Assembly: GCA_963769715.1 (NCBI GenBank)
Contig: CAVYNE010000042.1
Span: 1-64,000, forward strand
DNA length: 64,000 nt
Direction: 5' to 3'
Source: Palsa-504 sp963769715
GTDB lineage: Bacteria; Actinomycetota; Actinomycetes; Streptosporangiales; Streptosporangiaceae
Part shown: positions 49,922 through 60,676 of the stretch, one piece after another
How positions within the stretch are numbered: position 1 is the first letter of the stretch
Layout: each line of letters starts with the position of its first letter
The notes under the pieces: model-generated
Databases searched by the model: none
Seen by the model: the letters and a program-made list of their open reading frames with translations, nothing else
Told to the model about the DNA's origin: nothing
Translations under genes and position numbers: made by a program

Positions 49922-51634
49922 GCCTCGATCCACCGCGTAAATAGGGGTGTTTCCGGGCGTGTCAACGCGAAAGGTGCCCTCTGAACTGGGACAATGGGAG
50001 TGTCTAAAGCTTCCGTCGCCCGGTTCGAGAGGACACCCGTCAAGTGCGATTGTTGCATAGCCTGGCCAGGACGCACGCATCCTTTGATGACCCCAATCTC
50101 GTGTCGCGGGCCGGCCTGGTCCCCGTGATGGCGCTGGCGCAGCGCGCCGGGCTGACCGGGCTGGTCGCGGGGCAGGTCCGGCCGGGCGGCCCGTGCGGGG
50201 TCAATGCGCCGGTGAAGATCGGCTGCCTGGTCGCCGGGATGATCGCGGGGGCAGACAGCATTGACGACATGGACCTGCTGCGGCACGGCGCCATGGATAC
50301 GCTGTTCAGCGGGATCCGCGCACCGTCCACGCTGGGCTCGCACCTGCGCTCCTATACCTGGGGGAACGTCCGCCAGCTGGAGGCCGTGAACCGCGCGCTG
50401 CTGGCGGAACTGGCCGCCCGGGCGCCGCTGCTGCCCGGCAAGGACGTGCTGGCCTTCGTGGACATCGACTCGATGCAAAAACGGGTCTACGGGCATAAGA
50501 AGCAGGGCGCCCGGTTCGGGCACACCAAGATCCAGGGCAAGAGCCTGCTGGTACGCGGCCTGAACGCGCTGGCGGCGGTGATCAGCACGCCGCTGTCGGC
50601 GCCGGTGATCGCCGCCACCCGGCTGCGCGGCGGGAACGCCGCCTCCGCCCGCGGCGCGGCCAGCTTCGCCGCCGAAGCCATCACCACCGCGCGGGAAGCC
50701 GGGTGCACCGGGCTGATCGTGGTCCGGATGGACTCGGCGTATTACGCCGCGAAGGTGATCGCCGCGATCCGCCGCGCGGGCGCGCGGTTCTCCGTCACGG
50801 TCCCGGTGGATCCCAAGGTCAAGGCCGCGATCGCGGCCATCCCCGAGGACGCCTGGACGGCCATCAAGTATCCCCGGGCGATCTGGGACGACCAGCTGCG
50901 CGCCTGGATCTCCGACGCCGAGGTCGCCGAAGTACGCTACACAGCGTTCACCTCGAAGAAGGGGCAGGCGGTCACCGCGAGGCTGATCGTCCGCCGGGTC
51001 CGCGACCTGAACAAGCAGGCCGCCGCGGGCCAGGACGAGCTGTTCCCCCTGTGGCGCTACCACGCGGTGTTCTCTGATTCCCCGTTCGAGCTGATCCAGG
51101 CCGAGGGGCAGCACCGTGACCACGCGATCGTGGAACAGGTCTTCGCCGACGTCACCGACGGGCCGCTCGCGCACATGCCATCGGGCTCGTTCGCCGCCAA
51201 TGCGGCCTGGACGGCCTGCGCTGCCATCGCGCACAACCTGCTGCGCGCCGCCGGCGCCCTGGCCAGCCTGGCGTATGCCAAGGCCCGCGGCGCCACGCTG
51301 CGCCGCGACCTGATCAACGTCGCCGCCCGCACCGCCCGGTCCGGCCGCGGCCACATCACGCTGCACCTGCCCGAAGGCTGGCACCGCGAGCACCAGTGGC
51401 TAACCCTGTTCGCCGCCTGCGGGCCGCCCGCCCCGGCGGCCTGACCAGCCCGGACCCGGTCACCGCACCCCTACGGCCCAGCGGCCCGCCCGAACCCCGA
51501 CCCCGAGCCAGGAACCCCGGACAAGCCGCAGAACAGGCAAGCGGCAGAAAACCCACGCCCTATTCAATGCCAAGGTCAGATCATCCGGCCGCTGATTCCG
51601 TCCAGCCACCATCCAAACCCGGCCGGTGGATAGG
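49922..51634 (+). mobile_element. IS1380-family insertion sequence
   Basis: A 1.7-kb element flanked by TTAA (49918-49921, 51635-51638). Short imperfect inverted ends can be read: GCCTCGATCCACCGCG on the left, and CCTATCCACCGGCC complementary to the right. One transposase gene fills it. A four-base duplication fits the family. The ends could be off by one or two bases because the inverted repeats are not identical. Confidence 0.75.
50044..51444 (+). CDS. IS1380-family transposase
   Basis: A 466-residue DDE transposase. Recognisable elements are LAFVDIDSMQKRVYGHKK (first D), LIVVRMDSAYYAAKVIAAI (second D), and the IS1380 C-terminal HRDHAIVEQVFADVTDGPLAHMPSG with the E in VEQVFAD, then FAANAAWTACAAIAHNLL. 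The start MRLLHSLARTHASFDD is typical. No frameshift is seen, so it is probably functional. Confidence 0.9.
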   Translation: MRLLHSLARTHASFDDPNLVSRAGLVPVMALAQRAGLTGLVAGQVRPGGPCGVNAPVKIGCLVAGMIAGADSIDDMDLLRHGAMDTLFSGIRAPSTLGSHLRSYTWGNVRQLEAVNRALLAELAARAPLLPGKDVLAFVDIDSMQKRVYGHKKQGARFGHTKIQGKSLLVRGLNALAAVISTPLSAPVIAATRLRGGNAASARGAASFAAEAITTAREAGCTGLIVVRMDSAYYAAKVIAAIRRAGARFSVTVPVDPKVKAAIAAIPEDAWTAIKYPRAIWDDQLRAWISDAEVAEVRYTAFTSKKGQAVTARLIVRRVRDLNKQAAAGQDELFPLWRYHAVFSDSPFELIQAEGQHRDHAIVEQVFADVTDGPLAHMPSGSFAANAAWTACAAIAHNLLRAAGALASLAYAKARGATLRRDLINVAARTARSGRGHITLHLPEGWHREHQWLTLFAACGPPAPAA

Positions 51635-51876
51635 TTAAGATCCGGACTGGCGATTAATTAGCACATAATATGGCGCTTGGCGGCCGCGCTGAGAAGCAGA
51701 ATTACACGCTTATTATCGCTGGATCACCGCCGGTGGCAGCCTCCGGCGACCCGGCAGGCGAGAGTGCAGGAGCCGTGTGAGCGTTAACACGATGGTTACA
51801 TAGGTTCTTTAGCCTGGAGGGATGGATGGAGGCGGGCTGGGTAGAGGCGCAGCCACCCATCCCGATAGGAGCGCAC

Positions 51877-52084
51877 ATGACTACCCTGGTGCAGGAGTTC
51901 GCTACTTATTGTGATCAGAATGGCATGCCGTCAGAACGACGTCGGCAGCGCCGCGTTCTACGCCAACTGGCACAAGATTCACACTCGCCGAGACCTCACT
52001 ACGGCGGAGTGGAACGACCTGCTCGACTTCGTGTCTCCGGACATCCCCCCGACGGTCTGCCCGATCGCGCCTCACCACGGATAG
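51877..52084 (+). pseudogene. Probable frameshifted small gene
   Basis: An ATG at 51877 with an AGGAGCG-like site begins MTTLVQEFATYCDQNGM. A shift of one base near 51918-51925 leads to ACRQNDVGSAAFYANWHKIH and RRDLTTAEWNDLLDFVSPDI, ending at TAG 52082. Neither frame alone looks complete: the first continues into Arg-rich sequence, while the second (from ATG 51920) would be only 54 residues. I do not recognise the family. Confidence 0.45.
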
Positions 52085-52122
52085 GCTCCGGCCCGGCTAA
52101 GGCGAGGCCGAGGTGCCGAGGT

Positions 52123-52160
52123 GCCGAGGTAAGGTCACGGAGCCGAGGTAAGGTCACGGA
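52123..52160. repeat. Perfect 19-bp tandem duplication at the SARP 3' end
   Basis: GCCGAGGTAAGGTCACGGA occurs twice head-to-tail (52123-52141 and 52142-52160). Because 19 is not a multiple of three, the duplication shifts the SARP frame and creates the present stop at 52135. Three CCGAGGTG-type octamers just beyond it show that the site is prone to slippage. Confidence 0.95.
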
Positions 52161-53424
52161 ACAGCCGAAGTGTCTCGGCGCCTGGGGACACACCGAGCTC
52201 GTCGCGCAAGGCATCGACGCAAAGACGGTACTGACGGGTTACCAGCTGTTGCTTATTCTGTGAGGCATAGCAACGCATCAGGAGCCGGTGTATGGGCTCA
52301 CAGCATGGGTCGCTCGCCAGCGCTAGTTGACCTGAGCACTCCGCGGAAGCAAGCTCTCCGAGATCAAAGTAGATCTCCCCCAGGCTTTCGAGCGCTTGCA
52401 GGTAAATCTCGGCCAGATGCCTTTGCTCGGCCAGGTACCAGTCACCGGCAAGGTCGTCTTCGAAAAGCGGGCCACGGTAGAGCTGGATCGCTCTCTGATA
52501 GTGATAGATGGCTTGCCCCAGGCGGCCGGAGGTACGGTCTGTGTCTGCCTGGCTAAGGGCAGAGAGGAACTCATCACGGTCTACCCACCACTTCAGCCTG
52601 GGATTCAGCACGTAGCATCCATCGGAGTACAGGACGGGCTGGAGGCCTTGCCATGGTCCGTCCAGGGTGTTACGCAGGCTGTGCAGCGCAACGTTGAGGT
52701 TGTTGCGAGCCGAGGTATGAGTGTGGTCGGGCCACTGCAGTTCCATCAGTACATCGCGCCGGACCGGCCGACCACGGTGGATCAGGAGGTACTGGAACAC
52801 GGCCCTCGCCTTTAGGCTATTCCACCTCAGCACACGTCTTCCGGCGACGTCCACCTCAAGCGGCCCAAGCATCAGCGCCGCGACATCCGCCTCAGATCGG
52901 CTCGCCTGCGCCGACGGCACCATGGAGAATCTTTCTAGTGCGGCCGGGGAGGCAGCTTCGGGCCTATCAGGCGGTCCGTGCGCCGGGTGATTGCGCGGGG
53001 AGATCGCCTTTATCCAGCTCGGCAGGCTTATACCGCGATGACCCTTGCCAACTGACTCATCGGAGCCGAGGTCGCCGAGAGGGTCGGCCTGCCCGTTCCC
53101 GCCAGCGAGAGGCGCATCAATTTGCTGACGCAGCTCTTGCTCGATTAGCCGACAACAGCGGGCGGCAGCTTCGAATTCAGCCGCAAGATGCAAGTACCCG
53201 CCGCTCCATAGCCGGATCCTGCGAACGCTCTCGACACTAACGTGGCTGGCATCGCAGATGTCCTCGACATCGGAGAGGCGTTCCACAGCCTGGAACAGCT
53301 GGTCCTCAGTAAGACGCCGTAGTTCCTTGACCGCCTCGTTCAACCTGTCCCGAGCGGCACTAGCCTGACGGTCGCTGTCCCCTACATTCGACCATTCACG
53401 CAAGTCGTAACGCTGACGCACCAT
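52135..53424 (-). CDS. SARP-type transcriptional regulator (BTAD)
   Basis: A 429-residue protein. The first 130 residues are helical (SAARDRLNEAVKELRRLTEDQLFQAVERLSDV) with a possible DNA- or partner-binding motif (CDASHVSVESVRRIRLW). The C-terminal 250 residues are a SARP module: the OmpR-like winged helix (LMLGPLEVDVAGRRVLRW; LNVALHSLRNTLDGP) followed by the bacterial transcriptional activation domain (YRGPLFEDDLAGDWYLAEQRHLAEIYLQALESLGE). It ends in LRDELGVSPGAETLRLFRDL. SARPs usually activate specialised-metabolite clusters; no such cluster is in this window. The extreme C-terminus was altered by a 19-bp duplication. Confidence 0.85.
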   Translation of the reverse strand: MVRQRYDLREWSNVGDSDRQASAARDRLNEAVKELRRLTEDQLFQAVERLSDVEDICDASHVSVESVRRIRLWSGGYLHLAAEFEAAARCCRLIEQELRQQIDAPLAGGNGQADPLGDLGSDESVGKGHRGISLPSWIKAISPRNHPAHGPPDRPEAASPAALERFSMVPSAQASRSEADVAALMLGPLEVDVAGRRVLRWNSLKARAVFQYLLIHRGRPVRRDVLMELQWPDHTHTSARNNLNVALHSLRNTLDGPWQGLQPVLYSDGCYVLNPRLKWWVDRDEFLSALSQADTDRTSGRLGQAIYHYQRAIQLYRGPLFEDDLAGDWYLAEQRHLAEIYLQALESLGEIYFDLGELASAECSGQLALASDPCCEPIHRLLMRCYASQNKQQLVTRQYRLCVDALRDELGVSPGAETLRLFRDLTSAP

Positions 53425-53754
53425 CGTCCCCCCAGTCCCGGCGATGCGCAGAAAACGCGGCGGCCCCAACTAAGGGTTCCGCACACCCCAATATATTCAT
53501 ATAAGATGCCAGACCTTGACTGTCAAGTGAATTTTAAACAGTTAGCGGGAAACAGCATTCCGACCAATGCGCCCCATGATGCCGACGGTGCCCATGGTGA
53601 TGGCTATATACGGTATCCGGATTTGGAAGGATTGCCATCTAAAGGGCGCCGCTGTCTGTGTTTGCAATATCCAGTCCCTGCGGCCGTCGACCACCATGGC
53701 AGGGTAGCGGACCGTAACAGCGGGCCGGTTGTCATAGCCGGCCACACTAGTGCT

Positions 53755-54648
53755 GTGCCTGGAACCAGCAAAGACGATGAGCCCGCACGGCAAGATCGTG
53801 TCCGCGAGGATCAGACGGAATCGCGAGATGGCCAGCGAGACCCGCCTGCCGACAGCGCGCTGATCCTGGAGGGCATCCGGGCGCTGCACGGCCGGCTGGA
53901 TGAGCTCGAGCAGCGGGTAATGCCCCCGGACCACTCGAGCCAAGGTGATAGACAGCGCCTAGGTGAGGGCACCAGGCCTGGCTTTATACCAGCGTGGAAA
54001 CGCCCTACTCAGGGCGAGGCCCGCTGGCAGGTCACCATCGCGGTGGCGGCCGCGGTCGCGCTGCAATTCCCGCTGCCCGGCCGGCTCGTCCTGCTGCGTC
54101 CGGCCTGGCTGCTGCCAGTGCTGGAGGGACTGCTGCTGCTGGGCCTGGTGATGGCTAACCCGCGGCGCATCAACACCGAATCACGGGCGATCCGGCTGGC
54201 GAGCCTCGGCCTCGCCGCTCTCCTCAGCCTGGCCAATGCATGGTCGGTGGCACGGCTCGTGACCGAGTTGGTGCACGGCGGCACCGTAGGAAATGCCGCC
54301 GAGCCGCTCCTGGTCACCGGCGGCGCCATCTGGCTCACGAATGTGATCGTGTTCGGCCTGTGGTACTGGGAGTTCGACCGCGGTGGCCCGGTGGCCCGGG
54401 CGAACGCCACCCACATGTACCCAGACTTCCAGTTCGTGCAGATGGCTAGCCCGCAGCTGGCTCCGCCGGGCTGGGAGCCGGCGTTCGGCGACTACCTGTA
54501 CCTGTCGTTCACCAACGCCGCCGCCTTCAGTCCCACCGATGTCATGCCGCTGTCCCGCTGGGCGAAGATGGGCATGACGGTGCAGGCCGCCATCTCGATC
54601 GTGACCGTCGCCCTCGTCGTGGCCCGTGCCGTCAACATCCTCAAGTAA
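53755..54648 (+). CDS. Hypothetical integral membrane protein
   Basis: A frame of about 297 residues. A charged, coiled-coil-like N-terminus (LEGIRALHGRLDELEQRV) precedes four membrane segments (VTIAVAAAVALQFPLP; LPVLEGLLLLGLVMA; LASLGLAALLSLANAWS; LLVTGGAIWLTNVIVFGLWYW). It ends with a helix (TVQAAISIVTVALVVARAVNI). The periplasm-facing sequence MYPDFQFVQM and YLYLSFTNAAAFSPTD is conserved-looking. The GTG at 53755 is a guess; the frame is open to 53506, but that leader looks non-coding. Divergent from the SARP gene. Confidence 0.65.
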   Translation: MPGTSKDDEPARQDRVREDQTESRDGQRDPPADSALILEGIRALHGRLDELEQRVMPPDHSSQGDRQRLGEGTRPGFIPAWKRPTQGEARWQVTIAVAAAVALQFPLPGRLVLLRPAWLLPVLEGLLLLGLVMANPRRINTESRAIRLASLGLAALLSLANAWSVARLVTELVHGGTVGNAAEPLLVTGGAIWLTNVIVFGLWYWEFDRGGPVARANATHMYPDFQFVQMASPQLAPPGWEPAFGDYLYLSFTNAAAFSPTDVMPLSRWAKMGMTVQAAISIVTVALVVARAVNILK

Positions 54649-54664
54649 AAGGCGGCCACCGCGG

Positions 54665-57030
<2,366 letters not shown>

Positions 57031-57034
<4 letters not shown>

Positions 57035-58161
57035 GGGGTTACTCCCTGGGCGAGGTCCCGGATCCGCTGCTCGCAGTCGGCGACGATCTGGCGGGTGATC
57101 TCCGCGGCCGGCCTGATCTGCTGGAACGAGCCGACGACCTGGCCGATGAAGAACGACTCGAGGCGGAGCGCGCCTTCGTGGCCCGCCTCGGCCGCGGCGT
57201 CGATGCGCTGCCAGGCCTCGTTGACCAGCATCGGCTGCAGCGGCAAGGGCAGCGGCGCGGGGCTGCCCGGCCGTTCCCACTCCTCGTGCCAGGCGCTGCG
57301 CAGCTGGCGGGCGGGCTTGCCGGTCCTGGTCGGCGAGCGCACCGTGTCCGAGCTAGTGGCCTGCAGGAACTTGTCCTTGATGGCCTGGTTGGCGACGTCC
57401 TGAAGGCTACTGAGCCAGACCGACCCGCACCACACGCCGGCCGCGCCGAGCGCCAGCGCGGCCGCCATCTGGCGGCCCGAGGCGATGCCACCTGCGGCCA
57501 GGACCGGGAGCCCGGCAGCGATGTCCACGATCTCCGGGGTGAGGACCATGGTGGCGATGGTGCCAGTGTGCCCGCCCGCCTCGGTGCCCTGGGCGATCAG
57601 CAGGTCCACGCCGGCCTCGATCTGCCTGACCGCGTGCTTGGGCTGCCCGACCAGCGCGGCGACCGCCACGCCTTCGGCCTTGGCCCGAGCGACCAGGTCG
57701 GGCGGCGGGGTGCCCAGCGCGCTGGCGATGAGCGAGATCGGGTGGCGGAACGCGACGTCGAGCAGGGCGGCCGCGCCGGCCGGGTTGAGGCTGGCGGCGA
57801 TCTCGTCATGTTCGGCGGTGCTGGCGTGCGATGCGGCTTCGGGGATGCCGTACCGGTCGAGCAGGTCCCGGACGAAGGCCAGGTGCCCGGCGGGGATCTG
57901 GGCGCGCAGGCTTGCGACGAGGTTGTCCGGGTCGCCGGGTGCGAACTTCTCCGGGACGAGCAGGTCGACGCCGTACGGCTTGCCGCCGGTCTGGTCTTCG
58001 ATCCAGGTCAGCTGGGCATCGAGTTCCGCCGGGGTATAGGCCGACGCGGCCAGTACGCCGAAGCCGCCGGCGTTGGTGACCGCGGCCACGACGCCGGGCG
58101 AGCGGTTAAAGCCGACGATCGGGTGCGGCACGCCGACCAGGTCGGTGAACGCGGTCCTCAT
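57031..58161 (-). CDS. Nitronate monooxygenase-family flavoprotein
   Basis: A 376-residue TIM-barrel protein of the NMO/2-nitropropane dioxygenase family. NAGGFGVLAAS is near the N-terminus, QGTEAGGHTG supplies the family His and FMN-binding glycines, and LAAGGIASGRQMAAALALGAAGVWCGS binds the FMN phosphate. Many such proteins in acyl-CoA operons have unknown true substrates, and nitronate oxidation may not be physiological here. It is coupled by ATGA to genes on both sides, so it acts with the synthetase and thiolase-crotonase. Confidence 0.86.
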
Positions 58162-60332
58162 CGGTCCTCTCCCTTGGTGGTCCAGGTGACGACGGCGTCC
58201 AGCGCCTCGATCCGGGCGCCGTCGACCAGCAGCGGGTTGACCTCCAGCGACTCTAGATCACCGCCGAGAGCCAGGGCGAGATCGCCGATCCTGGCGATCG
58301 CCGCGGCGAGGGCGGCGAGGTCAGCGGGCGCGGCGCCGCGGACGCCGGTCAGGACCGCCCGGCCGCGCAGCCGCTCCAGCAGGCCGGCCTGCGCGGGCGT
58401 GACCGGGAGCGGCGCGAGCGCCGAATCCTGCCGCACCTCGACGAAGATTCCGCCGACCGCCACGGCTAGGACCGGGCCCCACTGCGGGTCGCGGACGACA
58501 CCGACCAGCAGTTCGGTGCCGCCGCCGCGCATCGGGCTGATCAGGACGCCCTCGACGCGGGCGTCGCCCCCCGTTCTGGCGGCGGCCTCGGTCACCGCCT
58601 GGTAGGCCGCGCGGACGGCGTCCTCGTCGGCCGAGACGTCGAGCCGGACGCCGCCGATGTCGCTCTTGTGCAGGAGGCCGGCGGAGACGATCTTGACCGA
58701 CAGAGGCCCGCCGATGTCCGCGGCAGCCTTGACCGCGTCGTCGGCGGAGCCGACCAGGCGGGCCGGGACGACTGGAATGCCCGCGTCGCTGAGCAGCCTG
58801 CGGGCGGCGTGCTCCGACCACTCCCCGCGGCGCTGGTCCGGTGCGGGCACCGGCACGGGCCCCGGCGCCTTAGTGGCGGCTCGCGTCTGGGTGGCCTGCG
58901 ACCACCAGGCGACGTTGCGCAGCGCGACCACGGCCTGGCGCAGGCCAGGGATGACGTAGGGCACCCGGCCGTGCTCCATCGACGCCCGGGTGAAGTCGGT
59001 GACCGGCTGCATGACCTGGTTGATGTAGACGGTCGGACAGGACGCGGCCTGCATGCCGGCGCCGATCGCGTCCACGAACATCTGCCCCATGTAGGGTCGG
59101 CCCTCGTCGATCCACGGCACGCCGTTGATGATGCCGACGACGCCGATCGACGGGTCGGCGGACATGGCCTCGATCGACCGGGTGAAGATCGTCGGGTCGA
59201 TGACGGCCGCGCCGGTCACGTCGAGCGGGTTCTGCACGGTCCCGTACGCGGGCATGATCGCGGCGAGCGCGTCGCGGGTGGGTTCAGCCAATTCCGGGAG
59301 GGCAGCGCCGAGGTCATCGGCCCGGTCGGCGACGATGTCGCAGGCGCCGCCGGAGATCGACACGATGCCAATCCCGAGGCGTGTAAGGCGACCGAGCGCG
59401 GCGGCGGCGCCGGCGGTGATGAGCATGTCCTCGATCGAGTCGACCCGGATGACGCCAAGATCGGCGAAGATGGCGTCGATGACCCGGTCATCGCCGACCA
59501 GGGCGCCGGTGTGCGCGGCCGCGGTACGGACGGACAGCGCGCTGCTGCCCGCCTTCAGCACCACGATGGCCTTGCCCGCCCTGGCAGCCCGACGCGCGGC
59601 GCGGCGGAACGTCTCCGGGTCGCGCACGGTCTCCATGAAGATGGCGATCGCCTTGGTGCCCGGATCGTCGACCAGGAAGTCGAGCACGTGCCCGGCGGTG
59701 ATCATCGCCTCGTTGCCCAGCGTCACCAGGTAGGACAGGCCGACGTTGACCATCGTGGCGAAGTCCACCATGGCCGAGGAACTGGCCCCGCTCTGTGACA
59801 GCAGCGCCACCGGGCCGCCCTCCCGGGGCAGGCCGGGGATGGAGCAGACCGGCACGCCGTCGGTGAAGTTGGCGAAGCCGAGATGGTTCGGGCCGAGCAG
59901 CACCATGCCGAGTTCGGCAGCATGGTTCGCGAGTTCAGCCTGGGCCGCACGGCCAGCCTCCCCCGCCTCGGCGTAGCCGGATGACAGTACGCAGGCGTTG
60001 CGGATGCCGGCGGCCGCGGCGTCGTCGAGCGTCTCGAGCATGCCCGCCTGGGGCACCATCAGGTAGGCCACGTCGACCGGTTCGCCGATCTGGGCGCAGG
60101 AGGTCACGGTGGGCTGGCCGTGCGTCTGCGTGCCCCGCCGGTTGACCAGGTAGGTATGGGCCCCGAACCCGAACTCAACCAGGTTGCGGTAGGCCAGCAT
60201 CGAGAACGTCGACTTGTCCGACGCGCCCACCAGCGCCACGCTGCGCGGACGGAGCAGGCTGGTCAGTCGCTCCCCCGTGATCTGGCGCTCGCCGGTGATC
60301 TGGTCAGGCATGGCTGCCCCGTCCGGTGCCAT
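58158..60332 (-). CDS. NDP-forming acyl-CoA synthetase (acetate-CoA ligase family)
   Basis: 724 residues. The N-terminal CoA-binding domain (LRPRSVALVGASDKSTFSML) is followed by two succinyl-CoA-synthetase-like domains with the phosphohistidine loop AAAHTGALVGDD (His274). An ATP-grasp domain lies at the C-terminus (GIPVVPARLVGSADDAV; LLHKSDIGGVRLDV; GTELLVGVVRDPQWGPVLAVAVGG). It interconverts acid + CoA + NTP with acyl-CoA + NDP. The ATG at 60332 has GGAG upstream; an alternative is 60311. It heads the three-gene operon and feeds acyl-CoA to the downstream enzymes. Confidence 0.88.
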   Translation of the reverse strand: MAPDGAAMPDQITGERQITGERLTSLLRPRSVALVGASDKSTFSMLAYRNLVEFGFGAHTYLVNRRGTQTHGQPTVTSCAQIGEPVDVAYLMVPQAGMLETLDDAAAAGIRNACVLSSGYAEAGEAGRAAQAELANHAAELGMVLLGPNHLGFANFTDGVPVCSIPGLPREGGPVALLSQSGASSSAMVDFATMVNVGLSYLVTLGNEAMITAGHVLDFLVDDPGTKAIAIFMETVRDPETFRRAARRAARAGKAIVVLKAGSSALSVRTAAAHTGALVGDDRVIDAIFADLGVIRVDSIEDMLITAGAAAALGRLTRLGIGIVSISGGACDIVADRADDLGAALPELAEPTRDALAAIMPAYGTVQNPLDVTGAAVIDPTIFTRSIEAMSADPSIGVVGIINGVPWIDEGRPYMGQMFVDAIGAGMQAASCPTVYINQVMQPVTDFTRASMEHGRVPYVIPGLRQAVVALRNVAWWSQATQTRAATKAPGPVPVPAPDQRRGEWSEHAARRLLSDAGIPVVPARLVGSADDAVKAAADIGGPLSVKIVSAGLLHKSDIGGVRLDVSADEDAVRAAYQAVTEAAARTGGDARVEGVLISPMRGGGTELLVGVVRDPQWGPVLAVAVGGIFVEVRQDSALAPLPVTPAQAGLLERLRGRAVLTGVRGAAPADLAALAAAIARIGDLALALGGDLESLEVNPLLVDGARIEALDAVVTWTTKGEDR

Positions 60333-60383
60333 CACGCACTCCCTCACAGCAATAACTGAACGGCTTGCGTTCATTTCTAACAG

Positions 60384-60569
60384 GCGACACCAGCCGCGTC
60401 GCGCTACGGCTCGGGCTGGAGGCCGCCGCCATCCCAGGCGTGGCCGAGCATTACGAGGCGATGCGGCGGGGCTCAGGTCCTCGCCGCGCCGGCCATCGTG
60501 TGCCGCAACACCGGCGCCCGCGCCGCCGAACTGGTCAGCTTCCTGTTGCGTGCTGTCACTTCGGCCTGA
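60384..60569 (+). pseudogene. Short gene remnant in two frames
   Basis: ALRLGLEAAAIPGVAEHYEAMRRG is followed, after a one-base shift near 60474, by QVLAAPAIVCRNTGARAAEL and a short C-terminus to a TGA at 60567. Together they look like the last 60 residues of a real protein, with normal codon bias, but no start exists and I cannot name the family. It lies in the 344-base gap between the acyl-CoA operon and the histidine kinase. The rest of the gap shows nothing else except a triple CTGGA repeat near 60592. Confidence 0.4.
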
Positions 60570-60676
60570 CGATAACCCGCCGGGCCGAGCCTGGACTGGA
60601 CTGGACTGAAATGATCCCGGGCCACCCGGGACATGCGTCCCGTGACAGCGGGACCAAAAGGGCCGATCGTAGGTAT

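Noticed and set aside
49918..51393. Open frame antisense to the IS1380 transposase
   Set aside because: Composition is that of a shadow frame, and it spans an element end, so it cannot be an old gene.
52135..53424. Pathway-specific regulator of an antibiotic cluster
   Set aside because: The SARP domain is clear, but no polyketide, peptide or terpene synthase genes are in the window, so a cluster role is not supported here.
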